Origin: Deltaproteobacteria bacterium
GTDB taxonomy: Bacteria > Desulfobacterota > Desulfobacteria > Desulfobacterales > Desulfatirhabdiaceae
Length of the DNA stretch: 64,000 nt
Direction: 5' to 3'
Assembly (NCBI GenBank): GCA_016219185.1
Contig: JACRBZ010000086.1
Location: 1 to 64,000, forward strand
In this document: piece by piece, positions 1-7,840 of the stretch
Layout of the letters: the number at the start of each line of letters is the position of its first letter
Position numbering within the stretch: position 1 is the stretch's first letter
Made by a program: the position numbers and the translations under genes
Notes under the pieces: model-generated
Database searches by the model: none
Seen by the model: the letters and a program-made list of their open reading frames with translations, nothing else
Told to the model about the DNA's origin: nothing

Positions 1-27
1 CCCCGCCCTTTCTTTATGGTAGTGGGC

Positions 28-98
28 AGGAGTCCCTTCATCGGTATTTGCAAGGTACGTGAGGGGACTCCTTTGTTCTCCCTCACCTATCTTGCAAA
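28..98. repeat. Overlapping, mutually exclusive inverted repeats
   Basis: AGGAGTCCC (28-36) pairs perfectly with GGGACTCCT (64-72). A second structure uses TTTGCAAG (47-54) with CTTGCAAA (91-98), extended inward by GTGAGGG (59-65) with CCCTCAC (80-86). The two structures share bases 64-65, so only one can form fully at a time. They lie just 3' of the primase-helicase gene, which ends at 117. A terminator/attenuator or a single-strand origin are possible roles; neither is shown. Confidence 0.6.
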
Positions 99-116
99 TT
101 TTAAGCTATTTTTCCA

Positions 117-1787
117 TCATTTATTGTGATCATCCTTATCCAGCTTGAAATATTGTTCCCGGCCCTCGATCCCGTAGTTGGTAGCGTCATCGTCTGATAT
201 CTCGGTCAACCCGAGCGCGAGCCGGCATCCGTCAATAAACCCACTGGCTCCACGCGCCATTCCTTGTTTTGCCTTCGCCTGATCCGCTGAAACCTTGTTT
301 GCATGGTGGCTTGTCATGATGTTCATTCCGTACCCGATGGTCAGCGATTCCAGTGCTGTAATGAATGCGGTGGCGTGTTCATTGCGGTTCTCGGTCAAGC
401 CGTATAGCCTGGACAATGGATCAAGGAATAGAACGTCAAGCGGTTTGTGTGCTTCAATGGTATCCTTTAGCCATGTGTAATATTCGGACCGGACCGGGTT
501 TTCTCCGTCCAACTTCATCAGGGGGCCAATTTTTCCGGCAATAGACGCTACATGAAGGTTTTCAGGAAATATCCCATTCCCAATTGTCCATAAGCGTCGG
601 TCAACCTCTTCCTGATCATCTTCAGCGCAGAGAACAAGAGTTTTAAGGGGCTTCTCAGCTTCAAAGCAGCCCCATCGCCCCCCCCTTGCCAGCAACATCG
701 CGAGACAGAGCATCAAATAAGTTTTCCCGAGCCCCCCCGCTGAAACAAGCAGGGAGACAATGCCTTTTTTCATAAACGGGTACCCCCTGCATGACATGAT
801 AAATTCAGCCGGTGGTGGTTCTGATAACAGCCTGCCTTTTATTTTGGTATCGCCAGGAGTCAGGGGTGGGAGCTTGTTGGATTGCGCTTTTTCCGTCGCG
901 CTCATGATCTGCCGCCTTACCTCTGCGGGGCCTTCAAGCGCCATCAAATCGTTAAAATCTGTTGGTTTGGTGGAAATGTCTTTGAAAATTGGAACTGCAA
1001 CCGACGCGCCTATGGCCTCCGCTGCCTCCCGGCCTTTGTTCAAGCCTGGATTGCCTTCAGTCCATTGATCATTGTCGCAGCAGACGATAATCTGAGTGCC
1101 TGGGTGACGGTTTTTAACGATCTTCGCGATAGGTAGCAGGTTCCCAGCGTTGAAGCCCACATAGACCGTGCGACCGGTAGCCTGATGGATACTCACGCCG
1201 GTGGCGTACCCTTCACAAATGGTGATTTTATTGGGATCACCGTCGATAAAGTACCAGCCTCCGGACATTTTTCCGCCGGTCAGAAAACGCTTTGCACCAT
1301 CAGCGTTTATCCGCTGGAGGGATTGAAGATTTTCGTCAGCGTCATAGACCGGAACGAGTAACCGGCCTTCTTTGTCTTGGCGTAAACCGATTGAATCAAC
1401 CTGCTTTAACTTCAGATATGGGTGGTCCACAACATCAACCGCAGCGTTCCATTCTTTTACGGACTCTGCCGCTCCCTTTGCCCATCGTTCTGCCTGCTGT
1501 CTGTCATGTTCTTCCTTCAGGGATTTAATCCGAGCCTGGTACGCCGTGCGCTCCTGATCGGTCATTTCCTTAACTGCTTTAAGGCTCCAATTGACTGTGT
1601 CAATCTTTCCCCATTCTCCAAAGCTGCCAGCCGGATATCCATCATCAAAGATCATGTACCAACCATTCGGCTTTTTGCAGCCGTTATTCTTGAATCTGTG
1701 GAATTTTCCATCAATGATAGGTGCAGGAACATGAAGCCCATGTGCCTCCATATCCTTTGATAGCTTTTCAAGGATTCCGGCTTCCAT
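117..1787 (-). CDS. TOPRIM primase fused to RepA-like helicase
   Basis: Predicted replication protein of the mobile element, 556 residues. The middle holds a TOPRIM fold with the ICEG glutamate (E192) and the CCDND aspartates (D238, D240), as in primases that make RNA primers. The C-terminal half is a RecA-like NTPase of the RepA/AAA_25 type, with Walker A around 350-356 (GGLGKT) and a Walker B reading VLFLDP. An upstream ATG in frame at 1811 would give 564 residues. The ATG at 1787 is preferred because it overlaps the stop of the preceding gene as TGATG and has an AAGG about 7 nt before it. Such primase-helicase fusions are typical of phages, satellites and plasmids. It probably replicates this element from a nearby origin (inference). 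Confidence 0.85.
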   Translation of the reverse strand: MEAGILEKLSKDMEAHGLHVPAPIIDGKFHRFKNNGCKKPNGWYMIFDDGYPAGSFGEWGKIDTVNWSLKAVKEMTDQERTAYQARIKSLKEEHDRQQAERWAKGAAESVKEWNAAVDVVDHPYLKLKQVDSIGLRQDKEGRLLVPVYDADENLQSLQRINADGAKRFLTGGKMSGGWYFIDGDPNKITICEGYATGVSIHQATGRTVYVGFNAGNLLPIAKIVKNRHPGTQIIVCCDNDQWTEGNPGLNKGREAAEAIGASVAVPIFKDISTKPTDFNDLMALEGPAEVRRQIMSATEKAQSNKLPPLTPGDTKIKGRLLSEPPPAEFIMSCRGYPFMKKGIVSLLVSAGGLGKTYLMLCLAMLLARGGRWGCFEAEKPLKTLVLCAEDDQEEVDRRLWTIGNGIFPENLHVASIAGKIGPLMKLDGENPVRSEYYTWLKDTIEAHKPLDVLFLDPLSRLYGLTENRNEHATAFITALESLTIGYGMNIMTSHHANKVSADQAKAKQGMARGASGFIDGCRLALGLTEISDDDATNYGIEGREQYFKLDKDDHNK

Positions 1788-2107
1788 CACGCTGCCTTGC
1801 GAGTTTTCCAAGATGTGGCCACTTTGGTTTTCAAGAAGCTCACGACATTTTCAACCGGATAAACAACCTGCCCCATCAATAAGAAGCCGCCTTCGATTCC
1901 TTGCTTTAGGCTGTCAAGATTTGCGGCATATTTTGACGACAAAGTCCCTCCGGTCATTTTGGGGAGTGCTTTCCTTGCGACAACAGGTGACGGCCATGCA
2001 GCGCCCATCTCATCAACGTGTTTTAAAGCCTGCTCAATGGTTGTTTCAACGTACGGCCTTATTTCGGCCATCTGCTCAATGTTCTTTTTAAGTTCTGGTG
2101 ATTTCAT
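1787..2107 (-). CDS. Small putative DNA-binding protein upstream of the primase
   Basis: 106 residues, first gene of a two-gene operon with the primase-helicase, to which it is coupled by a TGATG stop/start overlap. AAGGA lies about 9 nt before the ATG. I do not recognise a named family. The middle (roughly 45-95) reads like a compact helical DNA-binding domain of the type that selects a target and then carries a short basic tail (KTRKAA). Its position directly behind three phased repeats (2171-2222) suggests it could bind them as an origin-binding or autoregulatory protein. That is inference from position. Confidence 0.7.
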   Translation of the reverse strand: MKSPELKKNIEQMAEIRPYVETTIEQALKHVDEMGAAWPSPVVARKALPKMTGGTLSSKYAANLDSLKQGIEGGFLLMGQVVYPVENVVSFLKTKVATSWKTRKAA

Positions 2108-2170
2108 TTTTCATATTCCTTACATGTCTTAGGGTTAATTCAACCGTTCGACTATTTAGGGAGAGAAAAT

Positions 2171-2222
2171 ATTTCCAATTACGGACAAAAAATTTCCAAT
2201 TTAGGAAAAACCCTATTCCAAT
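2171..2222. repeat. Three phased direct repeats (iteron or operator array)
   Basis: ATTTCCAATT is repeated at 2171-2180 and 2192-2201, each followed by a GGA a few bases on. A third, shorter copy ATTCCAAT sits at 2215-2222. The TTCC cores start at 2173, 2194 and 2216, that is 21 and 22 bp apart, or two helical turns, so all copies face the same side of the DNA. They lie upstream of the small gene and primase operon. Iterons of a replication origin or operator sites are both plausible. Confidence 0.65.
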
Positions 2223-2252
2223 AAAAAAAGCCCCTGCTGGTTAGGCAGAGGC
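2223..2252 (-). terminator. Rho-independent terminator of the 651-residue gene
   Basis: On the minus strand GCCTCTGC pairs with GCAGGGGC (8 bp including one G-U), with a 7-nt loop, and is followed by seven T residues. It lies 33-62 nt past the stop codon at 2285 and separates that gene from the downstream primase operon. Confidence 0.85.
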
Positions 2253-2284
2253 TTCCGAGAAAACGTATTTTATGGCGTGCTATG

Positions 2285-4240
2285 CTATGAAATGAGTGTC
2301 CATTCTATTTTGGGGTTTGGCTGGTAGATTAATTCTTTTCCGTACTTAATGGATTTTGTTAAATGGCTTTTCAGGCTTTCATTATTATCGATACGCTTTA
2401 TTGCTGATCGACACAATTTCGAGACGCCATCATTGATGTTTTTATATTCCTTTTTTTGCTTCACAACAACCTTGTCGTCTTCATCAGTCTTTTTAATCCG
2501 AAACCGGACCTTACCGTTTTTGTTAACCCACCCCTTGTACTCGGCCAACAATGTTTTCAGCTTTGATAAACGTGTCTTTTCAGAATCCAGCGCAGCTTCA
2601 ATTTCGTTTTTTTTCTCAAGGTCTTCTTCTGTTGCTAATCGTTCCTCCAGGTCTTTAATATTTTCAAAAATCTCAGTAACGCCCCGCTGCCAGTCGCTTT
2701 TCCCCAGATCATCCAAGGGAATCACCTCGTTATTTTCATCAGACTCAATGTCGTCTGACACACGACTAACCTCTCCCTCGGCCATTGAAGTGAATGTAAC
2801 CGCCGGAAATTCTTTAAATGGATTCAGAAGTAGCTCCCGGATGATTGATACTGCTTTTCCAGTGAGCGAAGTCTCAACCCCGAAGTAAGTCAGAGTGCAG
2901 TTTTTGGGACCGAATTCCTTTATCTTGTTGACGCATCCAGGTACAGGTTCAAGGGGATTTGCGTTCTCCTCAATCGACATCTTTTTATCCAGACCCAACC
3001 TTACAGCCTCAGCATTCACGGGTTCACCCGGTAGCAATGGGACAATATCAATCTCTGCTTTCTGAGCAGGTTTGGATTCTGCAATCGTCTTGCCCAAAAA
3101 ATGAGCGGCGTCCTTGGCGGCGTCCTTGATAGATTCTTTAATGACATCGTGCAGGGATTTTACAAAGTCTTCCGCTGGCATCTTTACATCTTGAATGGTT
3201 TCAACTTGCCCCTGAAAGTGGTCTTTGTGCTTACCTTTTTCATCTGTCATCGAACCAGTGCCCGGCGCATCCAGTAAAGACACCCTGTACTGGAATTTAA
3301 TATCACTTGGTACCCCCTCTTCTGGACTGGCAACCTCAATCTGCCATTGGCACCGCCATGTTTCGGCCGGCTTCTGGCGGTACGCCTGGATAAAATCATC
3401 ATTCAATAACTCGGCATTAAGAGGCATCTGCCTGATTCTCTGCAAGAATTTGACAGGACCTGAATATTTGTGCGTTTTTATGAAATCGGCAGATTCGCGA
3501 TCAAGTGGAGCGCCATTTTTTATCTGCTCAACAATCTCCCAGAATCTATCCGGATATTGATGCCATAACAGGACAACGCAGTAAGGATTCTGTATCCCTG
3601 CCGCTATAAAATCGGGATGTAGATCCTTACGGCATAAGAAAGCATTGGACAAGGAGAGATTATAATGGGTTTGCCAACTTTTCACTTGATCAGCGATCAT
3701 ACAAATGTGAAATGGGAACCTCGTCAATACCGGAATCGTGTCATCCGTTCCTGAAACATCTGCAAGATAATCGGCATACGATTTAAAGGGCTCCGTTTGG
3801 GGATATCCTTTCACAGGCGGGGGGAATAAACCCAATCTTTCAGCATCGGCCTTTAGAATGAATTTCCCTTGAAAATCAATCCGGTTTGGGTTCGGGAAAA
3901 CGATCTTGAATGGACACTCTTTATATATGCCTCCATCGGGCAACCTATAAATCCACTCCCCTGGTGAGGCAGGATTTTTCCAAGTCCAACAAGTATCTTC
4001 GCCAACAAACGATTTGCCTCGATGACGACCATTCTCATCCACTTCTATATCTGCATCGTCATCATCCGGTTCCGTGATCCCATATAAATAGCATTCGTCG
4101 TCATGGATACGTGAACCATCATCGGGTGGTTCAAAAATGAACATATCAAGTAAGCCATCACGGAAAAACTTCACAAGTCTCCGCTGATTTTCTTCACTGA
4201 GATTTATTTCGACGATGCTGACATAACCAAACATTTCCAT
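2285..4240 (-). CDS. Large uncharacterised protein of the mobile element
   Basis: 651 residues, acidic, no signal peptide or membrane segment. I cannot assign a family. The N-terminal third is rich in Asp/Trp/Pro. Residues near 430-470 read like a short winged-helix segment. A charged coiled coil follows (about 525-570). The last 80 residues carry a helical module ending in a SIKYGK.. and W pattern that I have seen at the C-terminus of other uncharacterised proteins. AAGGGG lies about 10 nt before the ATG at 4240. It has its own terminator (2223-2252) and no obvious partner. No catalytic motif is evident. A regulatory, structural or defence role cannot be decided from sequence alone. Confidence 0.8.
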   Translation of the reverse strand: MEMFGYVSIVEINLSEENQRRLVKFFRDGLLDMFIFEPPDDGSRIHDDECYLYGITEPDDDDADIEVDENGRHRGKSFVGEDTCWTWKNPASPGEWIYRLPDGGIYKECPFKIVFPNPNRIDFQGKFILKADAERLGLFPPPVKGYPQTEPFKSYADYLADVSGTDDTIPVLTRFPFHICMIADQVKSWQTHYNLSLSNAFLCRKDLHPDFIAAGIQNPYCVVLLWHQYPDRFWEIVEQIKNGAPLDRESADFIKTHKYSGPVKFLQRIRQMPLNAELLNDDFIQAYRQKPAETWRCQWQIEVASPEEGVPSDIKFQYRVSLLDAPGTGSMTDEKGKHKDHFQGQVETIQDVKMPAEDFVKSLHDVIKESIKDAAKDAAHFLGKTIAESKPAQKAEIDIVPLLPGEPVNAEAVRLGLDKKMSIEENANPLEPVPGCVNKIKEFGPKNCTLTYFGVETSLTGKAVSIIRELLLNPFKEFPAVTFTSMAEGEVSRVSDDIESDENNEVIPLDDLGKSDWQRGVTEIFENIKDLEERLATEEDLEKKNEIEAALDSEKTRLSKLKTLLAEYKGWVNKNGKVRFRIKKTDEDDKVVVKQKKEYKNINDGVSKLCRSAIKRIDNNESLKSHLTKSIKYGKELIYQPNPKIEWTLIS

Positions 4241-4357
4241 AACTCATGCCCCTTTTCATGATCCCCTTTTGAAAAAAGAGGGGAAAGCCGAAAAAGGGGT
4301 TTCCGGCCTTTCATCCGGATTGATCAGACCCGGACTATCCCCAAACTGTCATCACCA

Positions 4358-4585
4358 TTATTGTTTACTGTGAGTTTTTCTCCTTTGACCGAGTAGCAAA
4401 TTATGCACCTGTCGAAGCAGTGTGAGTTCGTTCAAGACTTCTGGATAATTCGTGAACCTCATGATAAGTTCAGCTTTTTCTCCATCGTCAAACTGTTCGC
4501 CTGACTCAAGCTTCTTTAAAACAATGGCATCACGCTCATCCTGAAACTTCCTGGAATCAAGCTTTTCCTTTATAATGTTTTCCAT
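4358..4585 (-). CDS. Small uncharacterised helical protein
   Basis: 75 residues, mostly helical and charged, with a basic C-terminus. No family is recognised. It lies between the HicB-like gene and the 651-residue gene and points the same way. No convincing Shine-Dalgarno sequence precedes the ATG. The downstream gap (4241-4357) holds a small imperfect inverted repeat, CCCCTTTT with AAGAGGGG at 4263-4283, without a T-run. Confidence 0.55.
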   Translation of the reverse strand: MENIIKEKLDSRKFQDERDAIVLKKLESGEQFDDGEKAELIMRFTNYPEVLNELTLLRQVHNLLLGQRRKTHSKQ

Positions 4586-4639
4586 TTTACAGTGTCATCA
4601 CGCTTTCCCCGGCACCCCGGTAGTGTTTATCATGCTTGT

Positions 4640-4858
4640 TTAGCCAAACGCTGTAATGGGTGATGGAGCCGGAATTTCTGAGTGATCATTCTCCGCAACC
4701 GAAAGCCACAATTCAACAGCCGTTTCAAGTTCCTTTAATGCCTGTTCCGGTGTTTCCCCGAAAACTGAACAGCCTTTCAGGTCAACAGCTTTGCCAATGT
4801 ATCCCTGATCTTCATCACTGTAAAAAACCATTGCCGGATAAAAGGGTTTTTTAATCAT
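4640..4858 (-). CDS. HicB-like (UPF0150 fold) antitoxin-type protein
   Basis: 72 residues from the ATG at 4858. The upstream in-frame start at 4891 would overlap the preceding gene by 29 nt and adds residues not seen in the family. The core DEDQGYIGKAVDLKG.. followed by GETPEQALKELE matches the partly degraded RNase-H fold of HicB antitoxins, including the region that normally contacts HicA. No HicA toxin gene is next to it. Its partner position is taken by an HTH gene that ends 4 nt upstream. It could be an orphan antitoxin or a component of the Fic/HTH operon. Confidence 0.7.
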   Translation of the reverse strand: MIKKPFYPAMVFYSDEDQGYIGKAVDLKGCSVFGETPEQALKELETAVELWLSVAENDHSEIPAPSPITAFG

Positions 4859-4862
4859 GGCT

Positions 4863-5177
4863 TCACAGAAAAATCCGGTAATCCAAAACATTCAGCGCGT
4901 CAGCCAGAATTTCCGCCCGCTTCCGGCCCACCTGCATCTTGCCGGTTTCCATCTCTGAAATGTGCCGTTGTGGTATCCCGGTTTTTTCAGATAGTTGTTT
5001 TTGGGTTAAACCTTCTTTACCCCGTGCTCCAGCCAAAGCGACCCCTTTTTCATTTCCGGCAAACTCGGGAAATGCCTGCCGCCAGGGAGCGCCGCCTTGA
5101 TTATCTACAAAGCCTATGGTTTTCATATCATCCGGCCAGGTAAAGGTCAGGGTAACGTCATTACGGGGCTTTCTCAT
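4863..5177 (-). CDS. XRE-family helix-turn-helix regulator
   Basis: 104 residues. Residues 57-80 form a Cro/CI-type helix-turn-helix (LTQKQLSEKTGIPQRHISEM). The N-terminal 50 residues resemble the DUF2442-like extension often seen before such domains, but this is a weak resemblance. The start overlaps the end of the fic gene by 17 nt, so the two are probably translationally coupled. The two inverted repeats in front of fic (6270-6341) are the natural candidates for its binding sites, giving autoregulation of the operon (inference). Confidence 0.85.
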   Translation of the reverse strand: MRKPRNDVTLTFTWPDDMKTIGFVDNQGGAPWRQAFPEFAGNEKGVALAGARGKEGLTQKQLSEKTGIPQRHISEMETGKMQVGRKRAEILADALNVLDYRIFL

Positions 5178-6258
5178 CTCCTGCCTCCTTTCCCTGCACT
5201 GTCAGCACATGGAAAAGCGCTATGTTGACGTAGTAATTGGAACGCCCGATTTTTTCTTTTATCAAAAAACCGTCATCGCTTAATGTATCCAGATATTTTG
5301 TGGCGGTCAGACGAGAAACCTTCAGGTCTTTCTCAAGAAAGTCAATTTTGGTATAGGGGTGAAAAAAAAGATTATTGATTAAGTCCTGACTGTAAAATTT
5401 ATGTCTTTCCCGGATACGGTGCTTATAATCCATGAGCGCGGAACCGATCGATTGCACCATGCCGATGGTCTGCCGCGATGTCTGCTCAACTGCCTCAAGC
5501 ATATAAAGAATCCAAGCTTCCCAGTCTCCCGAATCACGCACAGCCTGAAGCAAGCGGTAATAATCGCTTTTATTCCGCACAATGTAACGGCTGAGGTATA
5601 GCACCGGTATGTTCAACAATTCCTTTTGCACCAGATACAGAACATTGATGATGCGACCGGTTCTTCCATTTCCGTCGTAGAAGGGATGGATGCTTTCAAA
5701 CTGATGATGGATCATGGCCATTTTGACCAGTGGATCGGCATTAAAAAAAGAATCATCATTAATAAAGCGCTCAAGATTCTCCATCAATCGCATGACGTCA
5801 TCAGGGTTTTGCGGGGGTGTATAGACCGTCTCGCCGGTCAGCTCATTTTTCAGTTCAGTGCCAAGCAACTTACGAAAACCGGCCCTGTTCTTTTCAAGTT
5901 CAGCCTGTATCTCGACAATATGGTTTTTTGTTAGGAGTCTGTGCTTCCGAACCAATTCGAAACCGGTCCACAAAGCGCTTACATAGTTCCTCACTTCTTT
6001 GGCTGAAGCACTGGAGACGTATTCTGGGAAAAGTTCTTCCTTGAAAAGCTCATCATGGGTTGTTATGATATTCTCAATAGCCGAACTGTCTTTAGCCTCT
6101 TGAAGCGACAGGGTATTGATCAAGATCCTCTGATTCGGGATCGTTGCCGAAACCCCTTTAAGCTCAGCCAGATACCGATGGGCATTAGCTGTTTTCTTCA
6201 GTATAGCTCTGGTCTCCAGGTCCTCAAGTGGGGGTAGAAAGCTTAATCCAGATTGCAC
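5161..6258 (-). CDS. Fic family protein AMP-transferase
   Basis: 365 residues. The Fic motif HPFYDGNGRTGR (191-202) is complete, including the catalytic His and the GNGR anion hole, so the enzyme should transfer AMP (or another nucleotide) to a protein hydroxyl. An inhibitory motif of the (S/T)xxxE(G/N) type is present in the same chain (S58, E62, N63), placing it in the class with an N-terminal intramolecular inhibitor. A C-terminal winged-helix region (about 295-350) follows, as in many Fic proteins with a DNA-binding tail. It is the first gene of a Fic / XRE / HicB-like operon. The target protein is unknown. Confidence 0.93.
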   Translation of the reverse strand: MQSGLSFLPPLEDLETRAILKKTANAHRYLAELKGVSATIPNQRILINTLSLQEAKDSSAIENIITTHDELFKEELFPEYVSSASAKEVRNYVSALWTGFELVRKHRLLTKNHIVEIQAELEKNRAGFRKLLGTELKNELTGETVYTPPQNPDDVMRLMENLERFINDDSFFNADPLVKMAMIHHQFESIHPFYDGNGRTGRIINVLYLVQKELLNIPVLYLSRYIVRNKSDYYRLLQAVRDSGDWEAWILYMLEAVEQTSRQTIGMVQSIGSALMDYKHRIRERHKFYSQDLINNLFFHPYTKIDFLEKDLKVSRLTATKYLDTLSDDGFLIKEKIGRSNYYVNIALFHVLTVQGKEAGDEKAP

Positions 6259-6269
6259 AAATACCTCCG

Positions 6270-6341
6270 ATGTATAGAAAACATCACTTTTTTATATATG
6301 TCCTGCTTCATATGTATAAAAAAGCCATTTTTCTATACATA
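6270..6341 (-). promoter_or_regulatory. Twin inverted-repeat operators before fic
   Basis: Two 31-bp imperfect inverted repeats share the half-site ATGTATA(G/A)AAAA. The first (6270-6300) has ATGTATAGAAAA on the left and the inverse TTTTTTATATATG on the right. The second (6311-6341) has TATGTATAAAAAAG and TTTTTCTATACATA. Their start positions are 41 bp apart, about four helical turns. They fill the 12-83 nt upstream of the fic start codon, where a repressor would control the operon. Confidence 0.65.
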
Positions 6342-6377
6342 TCCATTTCAATTCATGGTGTAGCAAGTTGACTGATA

Positions 6378-7592
6378 TCACCCGGCCCGGCCTGTCATGG
6401 GGATGACTTTGCCCTGGTTGTTCATCCTTTCCATATCCTTTATGGCGCTTCTCAGTCTATCAGCGGTGACATGGCTGTAGCGCTCGGTGGTGGTGACATT
6501 GGCATGGCCCAACAGTTCTTTAACGCGGTAAATGTCAGCGCCGGATTCAAGAAGCCTGCTCGCATGCGTATGCCGCAATGAATGAAAAACGCATTTCAAC
6601 CGATCATCATCAATGCCTTTATTCAGCCCCAGGGTGGCCACAACCTCATCAAAGGTCTTGCTTATATGCTTCATCCGGTTTCCGTTCCGGTCAGTGAATA
6701 CCAGCGCATCAGGCCCGGCTTTGGGCATCTCTGAGAAAATAGCCTTGACCCGATCTGTCATATAGACCGTGCGATTTTTCCCGGATTTGGTATCCATCAG
6801 CGCCAGCGTTTCCCGTACAAGGTCAACGTTCTGCCATTGAAGCCCGGCAATTTCTGAAAATCTCATACCCGTATCAAGAGAAAGCAGCGCCAGCCGGTAA
6901 ACGGTATCAGACCGTTTTTTCAATTCCGCCAGTAGCAAGTCACATTCAGTCGGTGTCAGGTATCTTTGCCGCTTGTTGTCAAACTTCGGGATTTTCACAT
7001 TCATGGTGGGTGAATCCCCGGAGACGATCCCGGCCCGGCGTGCGTGGTTCCATGTTTGGCGGATTGTTGCGAAACAGTATTGAATTGTTCTCGGGGACCT
7101 GCCAGCATCCAGAAGGTTTTTCTTGATTCGTTCTATATGGAAACTGGATACATCTTTTATGGGAATGCTGCCGATAATCGGAAATATCCAGTTGATTCCG
7201 TGCTGTTCCTCTTTAATCCAGGTATCCCGGCCCTTGTGCATCTTTTGTATGGGCAGATAAGAATTTTTAAAAAAGGTCATGAATGTGACTCTTTCAGCTT
7301 CAGTCCGTACCCTCTCCCGATCCTCAGTATCACGACGGGCATGTTCAGCGGATAATTTTTCCTTCAGAGTAAACGGTGGCGTGCCGGTCGCCTGATTCTG
7401 TTTCAGTTCTGACAATATCAGAAATGCTTTTTTAGCGGTCATGCCCTCTGTGGCCCAGCCTAAAGGCTCTTCATGGCGTTTCCCGTCAAATTGATACCGG
7501 ATCACAAAATATTTATCTTTTGCGATACCATTACGCCTTTCCTTATGTTCCCGGAAACGCACACCCCCATATTCTGAATTTTGCCAGTTCAT
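6378..7592 (-). CDS. int: Tyrosine recombinase (integrase) of the element
   Basis: 404 residues from the ATG at 7592, which has AAGGGG about 7 nt upstream. The longer frame to 7658 runs through a repeat tract and is unlikely to be translated. The C-terminal catalytic domain has the full active site: R244 (TGMRFSEIAGLQW), the Lys in DTKSGKNR, H337 and R340 (HSLRHTHASRL), H363 (LLGHAN) and the nucleophile Y372. A SAM-like core-binding domain lies in front (about 105-195). It sits beside the tRNA-Phe remnant and points away from it, so it is the likely integrase for this site. Confidence 0.93.
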   Translation of the reverse strand: MNWQNSEYGGVRFREHKERRNGIAKDKYFVIRYQFDGKRHEEPLGWATEGMTAKKAFLILSELKQNQATGTPPFTLKEKLSAEHARRDTEDRERVRTEAERVTFMTFFKNSYLPIQKMHKGRDTWIKEEQHGINWIFPIIGSIPIKDVSSFHIERIKKNLLDAGRSPRTIQYCFATIRQTWNHARRAGIVSGDSPTMNVKIPKFDNKRQRYLTPTECDLLLAELKKRSDTVYRLALLSLDTGMRFSEIAGLQWQNVDLVRETLALMDTKSGKNRTVYMTDRVKAIFSEMPKAGPDALVFTDRNGNRMKHISKTFDEVVATLGLNKGIDDDRLKCVFHSLRHTHASRLLESGADIYRVKELLGHANVTTTERYSHVTADRLRSAIKDMERMNNQGKVIPMTGRAG

Positions 7593-7607
7593 TGGATACC
7601 CCTTTTT

Positions 7608-7659
7608 AAAATCCCCGTGTGAAATCCCCGTGTGATCCTGTCCCCACTCTGTCCCCACT
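7608..7659. repeat. Tandem copies of the att core plus a second tandem repeat
   Basis: AAAATCCCCGTGTG at 7608-7621 is identical to 7795-7808 in the tRNA-Phe remnant. A 13-base copy, AAATCCCCGTGTG, follows directly at 7622-7634. Just beyond is an 11-bp tandem repeat CTGTCCCCACT at 7638-7648 and 7649-7659. All lie in the leader of the integrase gene. They may be integrase binding sites or scars of repeated integration. Confidence 0.8.
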
Positions 7660-7791
7660 TTTAATCCGACGTGAGGGGATTTCCAAGGAAAGTTTAGGAA
7701 GGAATATAATCCATTTTAACTTGCAATGTCAATTATTTAATTGTGTTCTTAGGAAGGTATGGGAAAACTACGGAACAGGCCATAAAATAGA

Positions 7792-7833
7792 CTGAAAATC
7801 CCCGTGTGGGCGGTTCGATTCCGTCCCTCGTCA
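7792..7833 (+). pseudogene. 3' remnant of tRNA-Phe(GAA), attachment site
   Basis: The sequence holds an anticodon loop CTGAAAA with GAA, the 3' anticodon stem TCCCC, a GTGTG variable loop, a T-arm GGCGG-TTCGATT-CCGTC (7809-7825), the acceptor strand CCTCGTC and the discriminator A. The 5' half of a tRNA is absent; the bases before it do not form the GGGGA stem needed. The CCA end, encoded in the two intact tRNAs of this window, has decayed to CTT here. This is the usual footprint of integration into the 3' part of a tRNA gene. Confidence 0.8.
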
Positions 7834-7840
7834 CTTGAAA

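Larger units (their letters stand above)
1..7834. mobile_element. Part of an integrated element in a tRNA-Phe gene
   Basis: This stretch is the right-hand part of an integrative element. It has a tyrosine recombinase at one edge, a primase-helicase, TA-like genes and unknown genes all on the minus strand, and it stops at a 3' tRNA-Phe remnant (7792-7833). The tRNA remnant is followed by a terminator that would fit the native tRNA transcription unit, so the chromosome is inferred to lie at higher coordinates. No second att copy is visible near base 1, so the element continues to the left. No capsid, portal or conjugation genes are seen here. A phage satellite or small genomic island is more likely than a full prophage, but the missing part could change this. 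Confidence 0.75.

Noticed and set aside
4640..4891. Complete HicAB toxin-antitoxin pair
   Set aside because: Only the HicB-like part is visible; no HicA-type short basic gene lies on either side.
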